Source of the DNA: Phytoactinopolyspora mesophila
Lineage (GTDB): Bacteria > Actinomycetota > Actinomycetes > Jiangellales > Jiangellaceae
Length of the DNA stretch: 64,000 bases
Direction of reading: 5' to 3'
NCBI RefSeq assembly: GCF_010122465.1
Contig: NZ_WLZY01000016.1
Coordinates: 1-64,000, forward strand
The notes beneath the pieces are model-generated. The model was not told the origin of the DNA. It searched no databases and saw nothing but the letters and a program-made list of their open reading frames with translations. The stretch's first letter is position 1. Every line of letters starts with the position of its first letter. Positions 53,249-63,636 of this stretch are shown here, in pieces. Position numbers and translations under genes: made by a program.

Positions 53249-54477
53249 GCGGGCGAGCCAGGGCGAACGGCGAAGGATCGATCTTTCCGTACCGCAACGG
53301 TTTCGCCGCGTATGCGTGGGTCGTCCGGCCGGACGGTCGCCGGATGCGCAAGTACGTCTACGGCAAGACGCGTGAGATCGTCCACGAGAAATGGATCAAA
53401 CTCCAGCAAGACGCTAAACAAGGTCCGATGACGTCCACGGACATGACGGTCGCGGACTACATGACTTACTGGCTGGAGGAGGTGATCAAACCGAACAAGG
53501 CACCGCTGACGTACGCGACGTATGAGACGTTCATACGGCTCTACATCGTGCCCGGCCTCGGAGCCGAGAAGCTGTCTCGCCTACAGGTTCAACCGCGCAA
53601 GGTTCAGAAATGGCTCAACGCCGTTGCCGCTACGTGCCAGTGCTGCGCACAGGGCAAGGACGCGGCGCGCCATCCCGAGCGTCGCCGCTGTTGCGCTCTT
53701 GAACGCCCTGAGTGCTGTGAAAACCTCCTGAGTCCCCGAAGCTTGAGCGACATCCGCACGTGCTTTCGATCGGCCTTATCTAATGCGATCGACGACGAGT
53801 TGATCACCAAGAACGTAGCCAAGTCGATCAAACTCCCGACCGTACGCAAGCCAAAACGGAAGCGGTGGACTAGCGAACAGGCACGGCAGTTCCTGGAGTC
53901 GGCTCGCTCGGACTGCGACCCCTTCTACGCGGCATACGTCTTGGTGCTGGTGATGGCGATGCGCAAGGGCGAAGTCCTTGGTCTCCTGGTCGATGCGGTC
54001 GATCTCGACGCTGGCGAGCTTGGCATCGAGCACCAGTTACAACGTGTCCGCCGCCAGCTTCTACACCGCGAGACGAAAACGGAGGCATCAGACGACACAC
54101 TCCCGCTCCCGGGCATCGCATCGACGGCACTCAGCCAGCGCTTGGCTCGGCGAGACCGCGACCGCGAGCAGGCAGGCGAGGCCTGGCAGGAGTTCGGCCT
54201 GATGTTCTGCACTCGCTATGGCACACCAATCGAGCCGCGCAACTTCAACCGTGCTTGGGATGCGCGGTGCCGTAAGGCGGAAGTGCCGAAGATCTCGGTG
54301 CACGACGGCCGCCGAACCTGTGGCTCACTGCTCGCTGACCTCGATGTCCACCCGCGCGTCGCCATGCGCATCCTGCGTCACGCACAATTCGCCGTCACCA
54401 TGGAGATCTACACAGAGGTGTCCTCGGAAGCCACACAGGCGGGCCTCAAACGGCTCGGAGAGAGCTTGGAAAGGTGA
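53245..54477 (+). CDS. int: Tyrosine integrase with Cys-rich insertion
   Basis: 410 residues. The N-terminal arm-binding region (GEGSIFPYRNGFAAYAWVVR), a core-binding domain, and the catalytic domain are all present. R240 is in AMRKGE, H353 and R356 in HDGRRTC, H379 in RHAQF, and the nucleophile is Y389 in EIYTEV. Between the core-binding helices lies a segment (about 131-158; TCQCCAQGKD, RRCCALERPECC) with seven cysteines that could bind zinc. It recombines the attP and attB sites in tRNA-Pro. ATG at 53245 overlaps xis. The gene ends 55 bases before the attR repeat. Confidence 0.93.
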   Translation: MSGRARANGEGSIFPYRNGFAAYAWVVRPDGRRMRKYVYGKTREIVHEKWIKLQQDAKQGPMTSTDMTVADYMTYWLEEVIKPNKAPLTYATYETFIRLYIVPGLGAEKLSRLQVQPRKVQKWLNAVAATCQCCAQGKDAARHPERRRCCALERPECCENLLSPRSLSDIRTCFRSALSNAIDDELITKNVAKSIKLPTVRKPKRKRWTSEQARQFLESARSDCDPFYAAYVLVLVMAMRKGEVLGLLVDAVDLDAGELGIEHQLQRVRRQLLHRETKTEASDDTLPLPGIASTALSQRLARRDRDREQAGEAWQEFGLMFCTRYGTPIEPRNFNRAWDARCRKAEVPKISVHDGRRTCGSLLADLDVHPRVAMRILRHAQFAVTMEIYTEVSSEATQAGLKRLGESLER

Positions 54478-54481
54478 AGCT

Positions 54482-54504
54482 GTTGCTGTACTTTGCTGCT
54501 GTAC
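54482..54504 (+). promoter_or_regulatory. Candidate integrase arm site, right end
   Basis: Copy of the tandem TTGCTGTAC/CTGCTGTAC block, 21 of 23 bases identical to 32141-32163. It lies just after the int stop and 28 bases from the attR repeat. Confidence 0.65.
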
Positions 54505-54532
54505 TGAACGCGAGGGGCCGGTCCCCATTGTG

Positions 54533-54627
<95 letters not shown>

Positions 54628-54954
54628 AAAGCTGCCGGCCCAGCATATCCGAGATCAGTCGCGTACCCGAAATCGGCTGGTGATCGACGTGATTGGTATC
54701 CCGCACCGGAAATCCTTGCTCCTGAGTCTGCCGCCAGCGGCGCGCTGTGTTGTCGTCGTGGCTCGAACTGTTGTCGTGGCTCGAAGAACCCAGATCGGAC
54801 CCTCGTCCGCCTCCCACCCCGCCCCTCAGGTGATCGTCAGGGCGCTGTGGTCGTTGTGGGGTGATCGTCAGTACGTTGTGGTCGCGGGCTAGCAACCACA
54901 ACGTACTGACGATCACCCGGAGGAGTGCGAACGCCGACCACCCAAGCCAAGTGG
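54628..54954. other. Non-coding stretch with repeats
   Basis: This 327-base stretch has no convincing gene. It contains the tRNA promoter region, a short tandem repeat (TTGTCGTGGCTCGAA-like units at about 54750-54786), an imperfect 30-base direct repeat starting GGTGATCGTCAG at 54829 and 54860, and the 24-bp inverted repeat at 54859-54918. Confidence 0.7.
54859..54918. repeat. Perfect 24-bp inverted repeat
   Basis: Bases 54859-54882 (beginning GGGTGATCGTCAGTACG) are exactly complementary to 54895-54918, with a 12-base loop. It lies 37 bases beyond the stop of the minus-strand metallophosphoesterase, so it can act as its terminator. A partial third copy of the arm at 54829 suggests a repeat element rather than a simple terminator. 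Confidence 0.85.
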
Positions 54955-55845
54955 CTAGGGCCTGGCCACGAGCTTGAGTAGGCTCGCCTCAGGTGGGCAG
55001 GCAAACCGCACCGGCGTGTACGGCGACGTGCCAAGGCCGGCCGAGACGTGCATCCAGGCGGTGTCGGGGCCGCCGTCGGCCGGATGCCTGGAGACGCCTT
55101 TGACCCGGTCGGTATCGAGGTCACAGTTGGTCACCAGGGCGCCGTAGCCGGGCACACACAACTGGCCGCCATGGGTGTGTCCGGCGAGCAGCAATCGGTA
55201 TCCATCGGCAGCCATGGCGTCGAGCACCCGGAGATACGGGGCATGGGTCACGCCGATGGCCAGGTCGGTACCGGCCACCGGGGGGCCTGCGACGGCGTTG
55301 TACCTGTCTCGTCCGAGATGGGGGTCGTCGACGCCGGCGAACGACAGGCGGTGATCGGCGACGGTCAAGTCGCCGCGGGCATTCGTGAGATCGAGCCATC
55401 CCGCGTCGGTCAGCCCGTCTCGAAGATCTCGCCAGGGCAGATCGGGTTGGTGGACACGGGCAGCGCCTCGGGTAGGCAGGAGGTAGGCGGCCGGGTTCTT
55501 GGGGCGTGGACTGTAGTAGTCGTTCGAGCCGAAGACGAAGACACCTGGCCTGGACAGCAACGGCTCGAAGGCGTAAAGCACGGCCGACACGGCCTCGGAA
55601 TGCGCGAGGTTGTCTCCGGTGTTGACCACCAGGTCCGGCTCGAGCGCGGCCAACCCGCGCACCCACTCGATCTTGCTCTGCTGGTTGGGTGTCATATGCA
55701 GATCAGAGACATGCAGGACGCGGATCGGCCGGCTTCCAGGAGGAAGCACCGGTACTTCGAACCTTCGGAGGCGATATGAACGCACTTCGTACCCGGCAGC
55801 GTATGCGAGACCGCCGAGTGCGAGTCCGGTCAGGCCGATCATCAT
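54955..55845 (-). CDS. Membrane-anchored metallophosphoesterase
   Basis: About 296 residues. The calcineurin-like metal motifs are VLHVSDLHM, VNTGDN, GSNDYYS (in place of GNHD), GVTHAPYL and LLAGHTHGGQL. One N-terminal helix (IGLTGLALGGLAYAAGYEV) anchors it. The frame is open past 55917 into the divergent MFS gene; ATG codons at 55917 (MPITYDD) and 55845 (MMIGLT) are both possible, and I take the inner one because it leaves room for promoters. Related actinobacterial proteins act on phosphoesters or nucleotides; the substrate is unknown. Confidence 0.88.
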   Translation of the reverse strand: MMIGLTGLALGGLAYAAGYEVRSYRLRRFEVPVLPPGSRPIRVLHVSDLHMTPNQQSKIEWVRGLAALEPDLVVNTGDNLAHSEAVSAVLYAFEPLLSRPGVFVFGSNDYYSPRPKNPAAYLLPTRGAARVHQPDLPWRDLRDGLTDAGWLDLTNARGDLTVADHRLSFAGVDDPHLGRDRYNAVAGPPVAGTDLAIGVTHAPYLRVLDAMAADGYRLLLAGHTHGGQLCVPGYGALVTNCDLDTDRVKGVSRHPADGGPDTAWMHVSAGLGTSPYTPVRFACPPEASLLKLVARP

Positions 55846-55915
55846 CCGTTTGGCAACCACCAGCCAAGGTTCCCACACCAGCGCCGGTGTCGGCGCATCG
55901 TCATAGGTTATGGGC

Positions 55916-57403
55916 ATGAGCGGCGAGGCTGTCGACGACATCATCCGGTTGCGCAGCGGCCGCGGCCGGGCTTTGCTCGCGGCGATGGCGCTCGGGTCGG
56001 GCATGGCCTTTCTGGACAGCACCGTGGTCAATGTCGCCCTGCCCACCATCGGCCGCGACTTCGACGCCGGTATGGCGGCACTGCAATGGACCGTCAACGC
56101 CTACACGCTGATGCTCGCGTCGCTGATCTTGCTCGGTGGCGCGCTTGGAGACCGGTTCGGCCGGCGGCGGATCTTCCTGATCGGCGTCGCGTGGTTCACC
56201 GTGGCGTCGGTGCTCTGTGCGGTCGCGCCCAGCGTGGAGGTCCTCGTCGTGGCTCGGGCACTGCAGGGCATCGGTGGGGCATTGCTGACGCCCGGAGCCT
56301 TGTCCATCCTGCAAACCTCGATCCACCCGGATGACCGGGCGAAGGCGATCGGCGCATGGGCCGGGCTCACCGGCATGTCCGGCGTCGTGGGCCCGCTGCT
56401 CGGTGGCTGGCTGCTGGAGTTCGACTGGCGATGGGTGTTCTGGATCAATGTGCCCATCGCCGCCGTCACGGTGTGGTTGACCAGGCGCTGCGCACCCGAG
56501 TCTCGCCAGTTGCGCCCTGAACAGAGCTTCGACTGGGCGGGTGCGGCGTTCGGGGCCGTCGCCCTGGGGGCCGGCACATACGCCCTGATCGCCGCCGCTG
56601 ACGCGCCTGAGCCAGGGCCGCTGGTGGGTGCCATGGTCCTCACGATCACCGCCGCGGCAGCGTTTCTCCGGCGGCAGGCGACGGCCTCGGCGCCCATGGT
56701 GCCGTTGTCGCTGTTCGCCGACCGTACGTTCAGCGTGATCAACGCGATGACGTTCGCTGTATATGCCGGCCTGTCCGGCGTGATGTTCTTCCTGGTCATC
56801 CATCTGCAGGTGTCACTGGGGTGGAGTCCTCTAGCCGCCGGACTGTCCAGTCTGCCGATCACGCTGTTGATGCTGCTCCTCTCCGGGCGCAGCGCCGAGC
56901 TCGCCACCAAGGTGGGCGTGCGCCTGCCCCTGGTAGCCGGTTCGGTGATCGGCGGAGTAGGCACGGCGCTGCTGACCACGGCCGCTCCCGGCTCCAGCTA
57001 CGTCACTGCCGTCTTGCCGGGCATGACCCTGCTCGGTATCGGCTTGGTCATCTTGGTTCCCACCTTGACCGCCACGGTGATGTCGTCGGCCCCGGCCGAG
57101 CTGGCCGGTGTGGCCAGCGGCGTCAACAACGGGGTGTCACGAGCGGCCGGACTGATGGCCGTTGCCGCCATTCCGGCGATGGTCGGGCTGGCCGGCACCA
57201 GCTATGCCGATGCTGACCTCATGACCGCCGCCTTCCGGGGCGCAATGCTCATCTGTGCGGGTTTGCTGGTCGCCGGTGGAGCGCTCGCGGCGTTCCTGCT
57301 GCCGATGCCCGGTGCGAAGCTCGACCACGAAGCCACCGAAGAAGCAGGTGAGACCTCGGCGCCGTGTCCGGCCCCGGGGCTGCCGCCGGCGCACGGGCAT
57401 TGA
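55916..57403 (+). CDS. MFS transporter, DHA2 (14-helix drug:H+ antiporter) type
   Basis: About 495 residues. Family signature LDSTVVNVALPTIGRDF lies in helix 1, and GDRFGRRR is the motif A loop. ARALQGIGGALLTPGALSIL lies in helix 4/5 (motif C-like region). About 14 helices are predicted, consistent with EmrB/QacA-type exporters. ATG at 55916 or 55910. It exports drugs or other small amphipathic molecules by proton antiport; the specific substrate cannot be inferred. It is divergent from the metallophosphoesterase. Confidence 0.9.
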   Translation: MSGEAVDDIIRLRSGRGRALLAAMALGSGMAFLDSTVVNVALPTIGRDFDAGMAALQWTVNAYTLMLASLILLGGALGDRFGRRRIFLIGVAWFTVASVLCAVAPSVEVLVVARALQGIGGALLTPGALSILQTSIHPDDRAKAIGAWAGLTGMSGVVGPLLGGWLLEFDWRWVFWINVPIAAVTVWLTRRCAPESRQLRPEQSFDWAGAAFGAVALGAGTYALIAAADAPEPGPLVGAMVLTITAAAAFLRRQATASAPMVPLSLFADRTFSVINAMTFAVYAGLSGVMFFLVIHLQVSLGWSPLAAGLSSLPITLLMLLLSGRSAELATKVGVRLPLVAGSVIGGVGTALLTTAAPGSSYVTAVLPGMTLLGIGLVILVPTLTATVMSSAPAELAGVASGVNNGVSRAAGLMAVAAIPAMVGLAGTSYADADLMTAAFRGAMLICAGLLVAGGALAAFLLPMPGAKLDHEATEEAGETSAPCPAPGLPPAHGH

Positions 57404-57489
57404 GCCGCTCCGGTCTGGAAACCTCCGTCGGCCGTGGTGAATCGGTCTGGAGCAACTCGTTATGTCCAGCCGCGCCTTTCCGGCACACT

Positions 57490-57951
57490 ATGCCCATGGC
57501 CTCTCTCAAAGACCGGATCAAGAGCGATCTCACCGACGCGATGCGGGCGCGTGACGACGTGCGCAAGGGCACACTCCGGATGACTCTGTCCGCCATCGGC
57601 ACCGCTGAGGTAGCTGGTAGCGCCGCGAAGGAACTCAGCGACGACGAGGTCATCACCGTGCTCACGCGTGAGGTCAAACGCCGTCGGGAGGCCGCCGAAG
57701 CGTTCCGTGCGGGCGGGCGCGCCGACAGCGCTCAGCGCGAAGAGGCGGAGGCTGCCATCATCTCCGAGTATCTCCCCGCACAACTGTCCGGCGAAGAGTT
57801 GGCCCAGCTGGTTGATCAGGCCGTGGCAGAGGCCGGGGCTGAGTCACCACGCGACATGGGCAAGGTCATGAAGGTCCTGCAACCGAAGGTGGCCGGCCGG
57901 GCCGAAGGCCGCGTCGTCGCGGATGCTGTCAAGCAGCGGCTCACAACCTGA
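57490..57951 (+). CDS. GatB/YqeY domain protein
   Basis: About 153 residues. MASLKDRIKSDLTDAMRARD, LRMTLSAIGTAEV, AIISEYLPAQLS and the closing MKVLQPKVAGRAEGRVVADA define the YqeY family, related to the tail domain of the GatB amidotransferase subunit. Function is unclear, possibly tRNA-linked. The start is ATG at 57490 or 57496; the upstream open frame to 57364 overlaps the MFS gene and is not supported. It is convergent with the gene at 57957. Confidence 0.9.
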   Translation: MPMASLKDRIKSDLTDAMRARDDVRKGTLRMTLSAIGTAEVAGSAAKELSDDEVITVLTREVKRRREAAEAFRAGGRADSAQREEAEAAIISEYLPAQLSGEELAQLVDQAVAEAGAESPRDMGKVMKVLQPKVAGRAEGRVVADAVKQRLTT

Positions 57952-57956
57952 TGTGT

Positions 57957-59423
57957 TCAGGAGTCGTCGCTTTCCTCACGGAAGCTGATGTACTCACCAT
58001 CCGCACTGTGGACACGGAACCCGCCGTTGTACGAAGTCAGGAACTGCGCTTCGAAATCGCCGTCGGATGGGACTGAAACCATCCACAATTGATGATCATC
58101 GCGGTCGAGGTCGTAGCCGGTGACCGTCCCGTCAACCCGGTTCAGGACGTAGACGGTCGACTCAGCCAGCGCGTATGTGTGCTCCTCGCGTGGGCCAGGG
58201 AGCTCGAACAGTTGGTCACCCGTCGCTGAGAAGATCCGGGCCGGCAGGTCGGAGTCATGCGGCGAGATCCCGATCAGGGCGGGCTCCCGGGGCGAACGCG
58301 GAGCCAGTGCGTAGTCGATGCGGGCCGAACCGATGCCGCGGCGCAGCCACGACCATTGGCGGCGCTCGACGCTGCGCACCGCTATGTCGGTTCCGAAATT
58401 CAGCAGGGCGGCGTGGTCCTCGTCCACCTGTGTGACATGTACGTAGCTGGCGGCGTCGTCGCCGGTTACCAGGTCCCACGTGAGCTGACCGTCGCTGGTG
58501 TCGAATGTCAGTAGCCTGATGCCTCCGTCGCGGTACGCGTATAACTCGTCGCCGACGACGGCCAGCCGCCAGGAGTCATCTTCTGGGCGGGATCCGCCGT
58601 GAGACCGCGGCCGGTCCGGCCAGCGCGTAACCGTATCTGTCTCCCATTCCGTCTCTCCGGATGCGAGCCCGATCGCCGAAATCTTCTCGCCGGTGGCGGC
58701 ATAGGCTCGTTCGGCGTCGACCGTGAACGACACCGCCGGCGCCGACCATAGATGCTCGCCGGTGGTAGTGGCGTGGGCGTGCAGCCACACGTGCCGGTCT
58801 TCGTCGAGGCTCTGGACCAGCAGGACGTCGGCGGCACGTGAAAAAGTCGGACCGCCGACGTCGTCATGGACTGGCACACCGTAAGCCGCACAGCTGAGCA
58901 GGACTTCCTCGTCGTCCAGCAACACCGCGAGCGCGGAGTTGTCTTCGGGGACCCGAGCGAAGACCTGAGCGAGCGCACGATCACCGGGAAAGCCTGCCAC
59001 CGTCGCCACGATGTACAGGGGGCTGTCGGCCAGTTGATGGCTGAGCGAAGGCTCGCCGTCCATGACGGTGTCGCCGATGAAGGTGACCGTCGCGGCGTCA
59101 ACATCGATAACGAACCCATGCGGCGACCCGCTGCCTTGCCGCATGGGTGTCACGTAATCGAGCTCCCGGTATGTGCTGCGCCGACCGGATGTGACCGGCT
59201 CCTCGAGTACCGCCTCCGGTACTCGGGCCACCTGAGGCTCGTGGACCTCGTGGTCCTCGGGTAGCCCCGGGCCCGTACATTCGACGCTCAACGGTTCGGG
59301 CGGAGCGTCGTCGTCGCCGGAGTTGATCCACCACAAGGTCCCGGCGGCAGCGATCAGTACGGCCGCCATGCCGCCGTACTTCACCACCTGCTGACGTCTC
59401 GCGTCCTCACTCGCTCTCGGCAC
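57957..59423 (-). CDS. Membrane-anchored PQQ/BamB-like beta-propeller protein
   Basis: 488 residues. One N-terminal helix (KYGGMAAVLIAAAGTLWWI) is followed by an extracytoplasmic domain of repeated beta-strand units with WD/PQQ-like spacing (TTGEHLWSAPAVSFTVDAER, LASGETEWETDTVTRW, TSDGQLTWDLVTG, TVTGYDLDRDDHQLWMV). It probably scaffolds or binds something at the cell surface; no enzymatic motif is seen. It lies between the YqeY gene (5-base gap, convergent) and asd. The family is assigned from repeat pattern only. Confidence 0.7.
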   Translation of the reverse strand: MPRASEDARRQQVVKYGGMAAVLIAAAGTLWWINSGDDDAPPEPLSVECTGPGLPEDHEVHEPQVARVPEAVLEEPVTSGRRSTYRELDYVTPMRQGSGSPHGFVIDVDAATVTFIGDTVMDGEPSLSHQLADSPLYIVATVAGFPGDRALAQVFARVPEDNSALAVLLDDEEVLLSCAAYGVPVHDDVGGPTFSRAADVLLVQSLDEDRHVWLHAHATTTGEHLWSAPAVSFTVDAERAYAATGEKISAIGLASGETEWETDTVTRWPDRPRSHGGSRPEDDSWRLAVVGDELYAYRDGGIRLLTFDTSDGQLTWDLVTGDDAASYVHVTQVDEDHAALLNFGTDIAVRSVERRQWSWLRRGIGSARIDYALAPRSPREPALIGISPHDSDLPARIFSATGDQLFELPGPREEHTYALAESTVYVLNRVDGTVTGYDLDRDDHQLWMVSVPSDGDFEAQFLTSYNGGFRVHSADGEYISFREESDDS

Positions 59424-59470
59424 CCGCGAAGCTTACCGGTGGTCTTGATCTATGCGACGTTCAACCCTGA

Positions 59471-60540
59471 CTATTTGTGACTCCCGGTCAGCTCGGCCGC
59501 GACCAGCTCGGCGATCTGGGCGGTATTCAGGGCCGCGCCTTTGCGTAGGTTGTCGCCGCAGACGAACAGGTCGAGGGAGTGGGTGTCGTCCAAGGAGCGC
59601 CGGACCCGGCCGACCCAGGTGGGGTCGGTGCCGACGACGTCGGCGGGTGTGGGGAACTCGCCGCGCGCGGCGTCGTCGTACAGCACGACGCCCGGCGCGT
59701 CTCGCAGGATCTCCCAAGCAAGCTCGGTGCTGACTTCACGGTCGAAGGTGGCGTGCATGGCTACCGAGTGGGTGGTGACCACTGGCACTCGGACGCAGGT
59801 AGCTGAGACCTTGAGGTCGGGTAGATCGAGGATCTTGCGGGACTCGTTGCGGATTTTGAGCTCTTCGGAGCTCCAGCCGCCGTCCTTGAGGGAACCGGCC
59901 CAGGGGACGACGTTCATCGCCAGCGGCGCGGGAAACGGACCGAGGTCGTCGCCGACAACCCGGCGGACGTCGCCGGGCTGCGAGCCCACGTCGCGGTTAC
60001 CGGCGACCTTGCTGAGCTGGTCGTGCAGCGTGTCGATGCCGCCCTGTCCGGCACCCGAAGCGGCCTGGTACGAGGCGGCGAAGACCTGGGTCAGCTCGAG
60101 TTCAGCGTGCAGCGCACCCAGCACCACGATCATGGACAGCGTGGTGCAGTTCGGATTCGCGATGATGCCTTTCGGCCGGTTTCGTGCGGCCGGCGCGTTG
60201 ACCTCGGGCACGACCAGCGGCACGTCGGAGTCCATCCGGAAAGCGCCGGAGTTGTCGACGGCGACGGCTCCGCGCGCGGCCGCTACTGGCGCCCATTCGG
60301 CCGAGACCTCGTCGGGTACGTCGAACATGGCGACGTCGACGTCGTCGAACACCTCGGGTGCCAGCGCCTGGACTTCGACGTCCTCTCCGCGCACGGACAA
60401 CAGGCGTCCGGCGGAGCGTGGTGAGGCGATCAGTCGGATCTCACCCCACACGTTCTGCCGGGTCGAGAGGATCTGGCGCATCACGGTGCCCACCGCTCCG
60501 GTGGCACCGACAATCGCGAGCGTAGGAAGATCGTGATTGC

Positions 60541-60544
<4 letters not shown>
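59471..60544 (-). CDS. asd: Aspartate-semialdehyde dehydrogenase
   Basis: 357 residues. It reduces aspartyl phosphate to aspartate semialdehyde with NADPH in lysine, threonine, methionine and diaminopimelate synthesis. The NADP-binding loop is [17 protein letters not shown], and the catalytic cysteine is C133 in [12 protein letters not shown], followed by [10 protein letters not shown] histidine-containing motif is in RVPVVTTHS. The ATG overlaps the aspartate kinase stop (ATGA at 60541), so the two first pathway steps are coupled. Confidence 0.96.
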
Positions 60545-61818
<1,274 letters not shown>

Positions 61819-61917
61819 GGCGTGCTCCTAGAGTCAGCGTAATTCGTGCCATGGCAGTCTATGCGAGGCACCGCCCTGACCGGCGACTGTCCGGATCGCG
61901 GAACGCTCCGGGAACTG

Positions 61918-62517
61918 TCAGCTGTCGACCTGGTCCAGCAGCGAGCGCTCTTCGGCGCCGGTGGCGTCGTCGCGTTCGTGGTCGAGGCGAGTGTGCGCGA
62001 TGAGCGAGTGCAGCGCCCGCATGGCCGCGCCACAGGTGGACCCCCAGGACGACATGTAGGAGAACTGCCACCACCACAGCGCCTCCACGGTGCGTCCGTC
62101 GCGATAGTGCGACAGCCCATGCAAGAGGTCAGCGGCAATGCTGGCGAGGTCGTCAGAGAGGCGGAAGCCAGTGACGCCACGCTCGGGATCAATGGGATCG
62201 ATGACCTCGACATACGGATCAATCGGGTCAAGCAGCTTCGCCAGCCGCTCCCGGAGTTCGTCGACGTCGGCGTCCGGTCCGGTGTCGGGTTCGAAGCGGC
62301 CGTGTGGAACGACGTCGCTGATCGCACCCAGCCGGCCACCAGCCAGAGAAAGCTGGCTGACCTCGAGCAGCAGCAGCGACAGCGTGCTGGCCGGGTCTTC
62401 ACCGCGGGCGATCTCACGCAGTGCGAGCAGGAAGCTCTCCACCTGGTCGGCGATCTCGGCTCCGAACTCGGAGTACTCGTCACCGGGTTTGGTCATGGTT
62501 GCTGTTTCCTCAGACAT
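61918..62517 (-). CDS. DUF5063 family protein
   Basis: About 199 residues. [40 protein letters not shown] and [20 protein letters not shown] fit DUF5063, an actinobacterial family always near recR and ask, of unknown function. The ATG at 62517 overlaps the recR stop by 8 bases; the ATG at 62496 is the alternative. Confidence 0.88.
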   Translation of the reverse strand: MSEETATMTKPGDEYSEFGAEIADQVESFLLALREIARGEDPASTLSLLLLEVSQLSLAGGRLGAISDVVPHGRFEPDTGPDADVDELRERLAKLLDPIDPYVEVIDPIDPERGVTGFRLSDDLASIAADLLHGLSHYRDGRTVEALWWWQFSYMSSWGSTCGAAMRALHSLIAHTRLDHERDDATGAEERSLLDQVDS

Positions 62518-63109
62518 CAAGCTGCCTCCTGCCCTCGAATGCGCGGCCCAGGGTGACCTCGTCGGCGTACTCGAGGTCACCTCCCACCGGGAGGCCACTA
62601 GCCAAGCGTGTCACACGTAGGCCCATCGGTTTGACCAACCTCGCGAGATAAGTGGCGGTCGCCTCTCCTTCGAGGTTTGGGTCGGTGGCGATGATCAGCT
62701 CGGTAATGGTTCCGTCGGCCAGGCGGGTCATCAGTTCTTTCACCCGAAGTTCATCTGGGCCGACGCCCTCGATTGGGCTGATGGCGCCGCCCAGTACGTG
62801 ATAGCGGCCGCGGAACTCGCGGGTGCGCTCAATGGCGACCACGTCTTTGGGTTCTTCGACGACGCAGAGGACGGACCGGTCACGGCGCGGGTCACGGCAG
62901 ATCTGGCATTGCTCGGCCTCGGCCACGTTTCCGCACGTGGCGCAGAACCGCACCTTCTCCTTGACCTCGGTCAGTGCCTCGGCAAGGCGTCGGACGTCGT
63001 CGGGTTCGGCGGCGAGAACATGGAAGGCGATACGTTGCGCGCTCTTGGGGCCGACGCCGGGAAGCCGGCCGAGCTCGTCTATGAGACTCTGAACGACGCC
63101 TTCGTACAT
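62510..63109 (-). CDS. recR: Recombination protein RecR
   Basis: 199 residues of the RecFOR gap-repair mediator. The helix-hairpin-helix ([20 protein letters not shown]), the four-cysteine zinc finger (CATCGN...CQIC) and the Toprim domain ([37 protein letters not shown]) are all intact, of normal length. It is downstream of ybaB by 18 bases, in the dnaX-ybaB-recR order conserved in many bacteria. Confidence 0.97.
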   Translation of the reverse strand: MYEGVVQSLIDELGRLPGVGPKSAQRIAFHVLAAEPDDVRRLAEALTEVKEKVRFCATCGNVAEAEQCQICRDPRRDRSVLCVVEEPKDVVAIERTREFRGRYHVLGGAISPIEGVGPDELRVKELMTRLADGTITELIIATDPNLEGEATATYLARLVKPMGLRVTRLASGLPVGGDLEYADEVTLGRAFEGRRQLDV

Positions 63110-63127
63110 GCCCGGTCCCGGCCTTCT

Positions 63128-63565
63128 TTAAGCGTCGTTGTCGCGGCGCGGGTCGGACTCGGGCGACTCGTCACCCTGTGTAACAGCGCCGGGGATGGAC
63201 GACGCGCCACCGAACAGTCCTTCGCCGCCGCCACCGCCCAGTAGCCCTTCAACGCCACCGCCGATGGAGCCCAGCTGTTCGCTGGCCTGCCGCTGAATCT
63301 CGGCATGGGCGTCGCGTACGGCGGCGACAATGAGGTCGGTCAAGGTGTCGATGTCTTCGGGGTCGACCACAGACGGATCGAGCTGGAGGTCGGTGAGCTC
63401 GCCACCGCCGGTCATGGTCGCGCGGACGAGGCCCCCGCCCGCCGTGCCGGTGACCTCGCTCTCGGCGAGATCTTGCTGGGCGGCCATCAGCTGCTCCTGC
63501 ATACGCTGAGCCTGCTCGAGCAACTGACTCATGTCGAAACCTTCGGAACCACCGGGCGGAAACAC
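63128..63565 (-). CDS. YbaB/EbfC nucleoid-associated protein
   Basis: 145 residues. QLLEQAQRMQEQLMAAQQDL, MTGGGELTDLQLDPSVVDPE and LIVAAVRDAHAEIQRQASEQ form the YbaB dimer fold, which binds DNA broadly. A glycine-rich C-terminal tail (GGGVEGLLGGGGGEGLFGG) is longer than in E. coli. ATG at 63565, or at 63532 (MSQLLE). Confidence 0.93.
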   Translation of the reverse strand: MFPPGGSEGFDMSQLLEQAQRMQEQLMAAQQDLAESEVTGTAGGGLVRATMTGGGELTDLQLDPSVVDPEDIDTLTDLIVAAVRDAHAEIQRQASEQLGSIGGGVEGLLGGGGGEGLFGGASSIPGAVTQGDESPESDPRRDNDA

Positions 63566-63636
63566 TGCGGGAACTCCTAGAGACGGGTCAAGTTCGGTGA
63601 GTCGAGCCTACGGCACAGTAAGGGGTCTTCTGCGCG

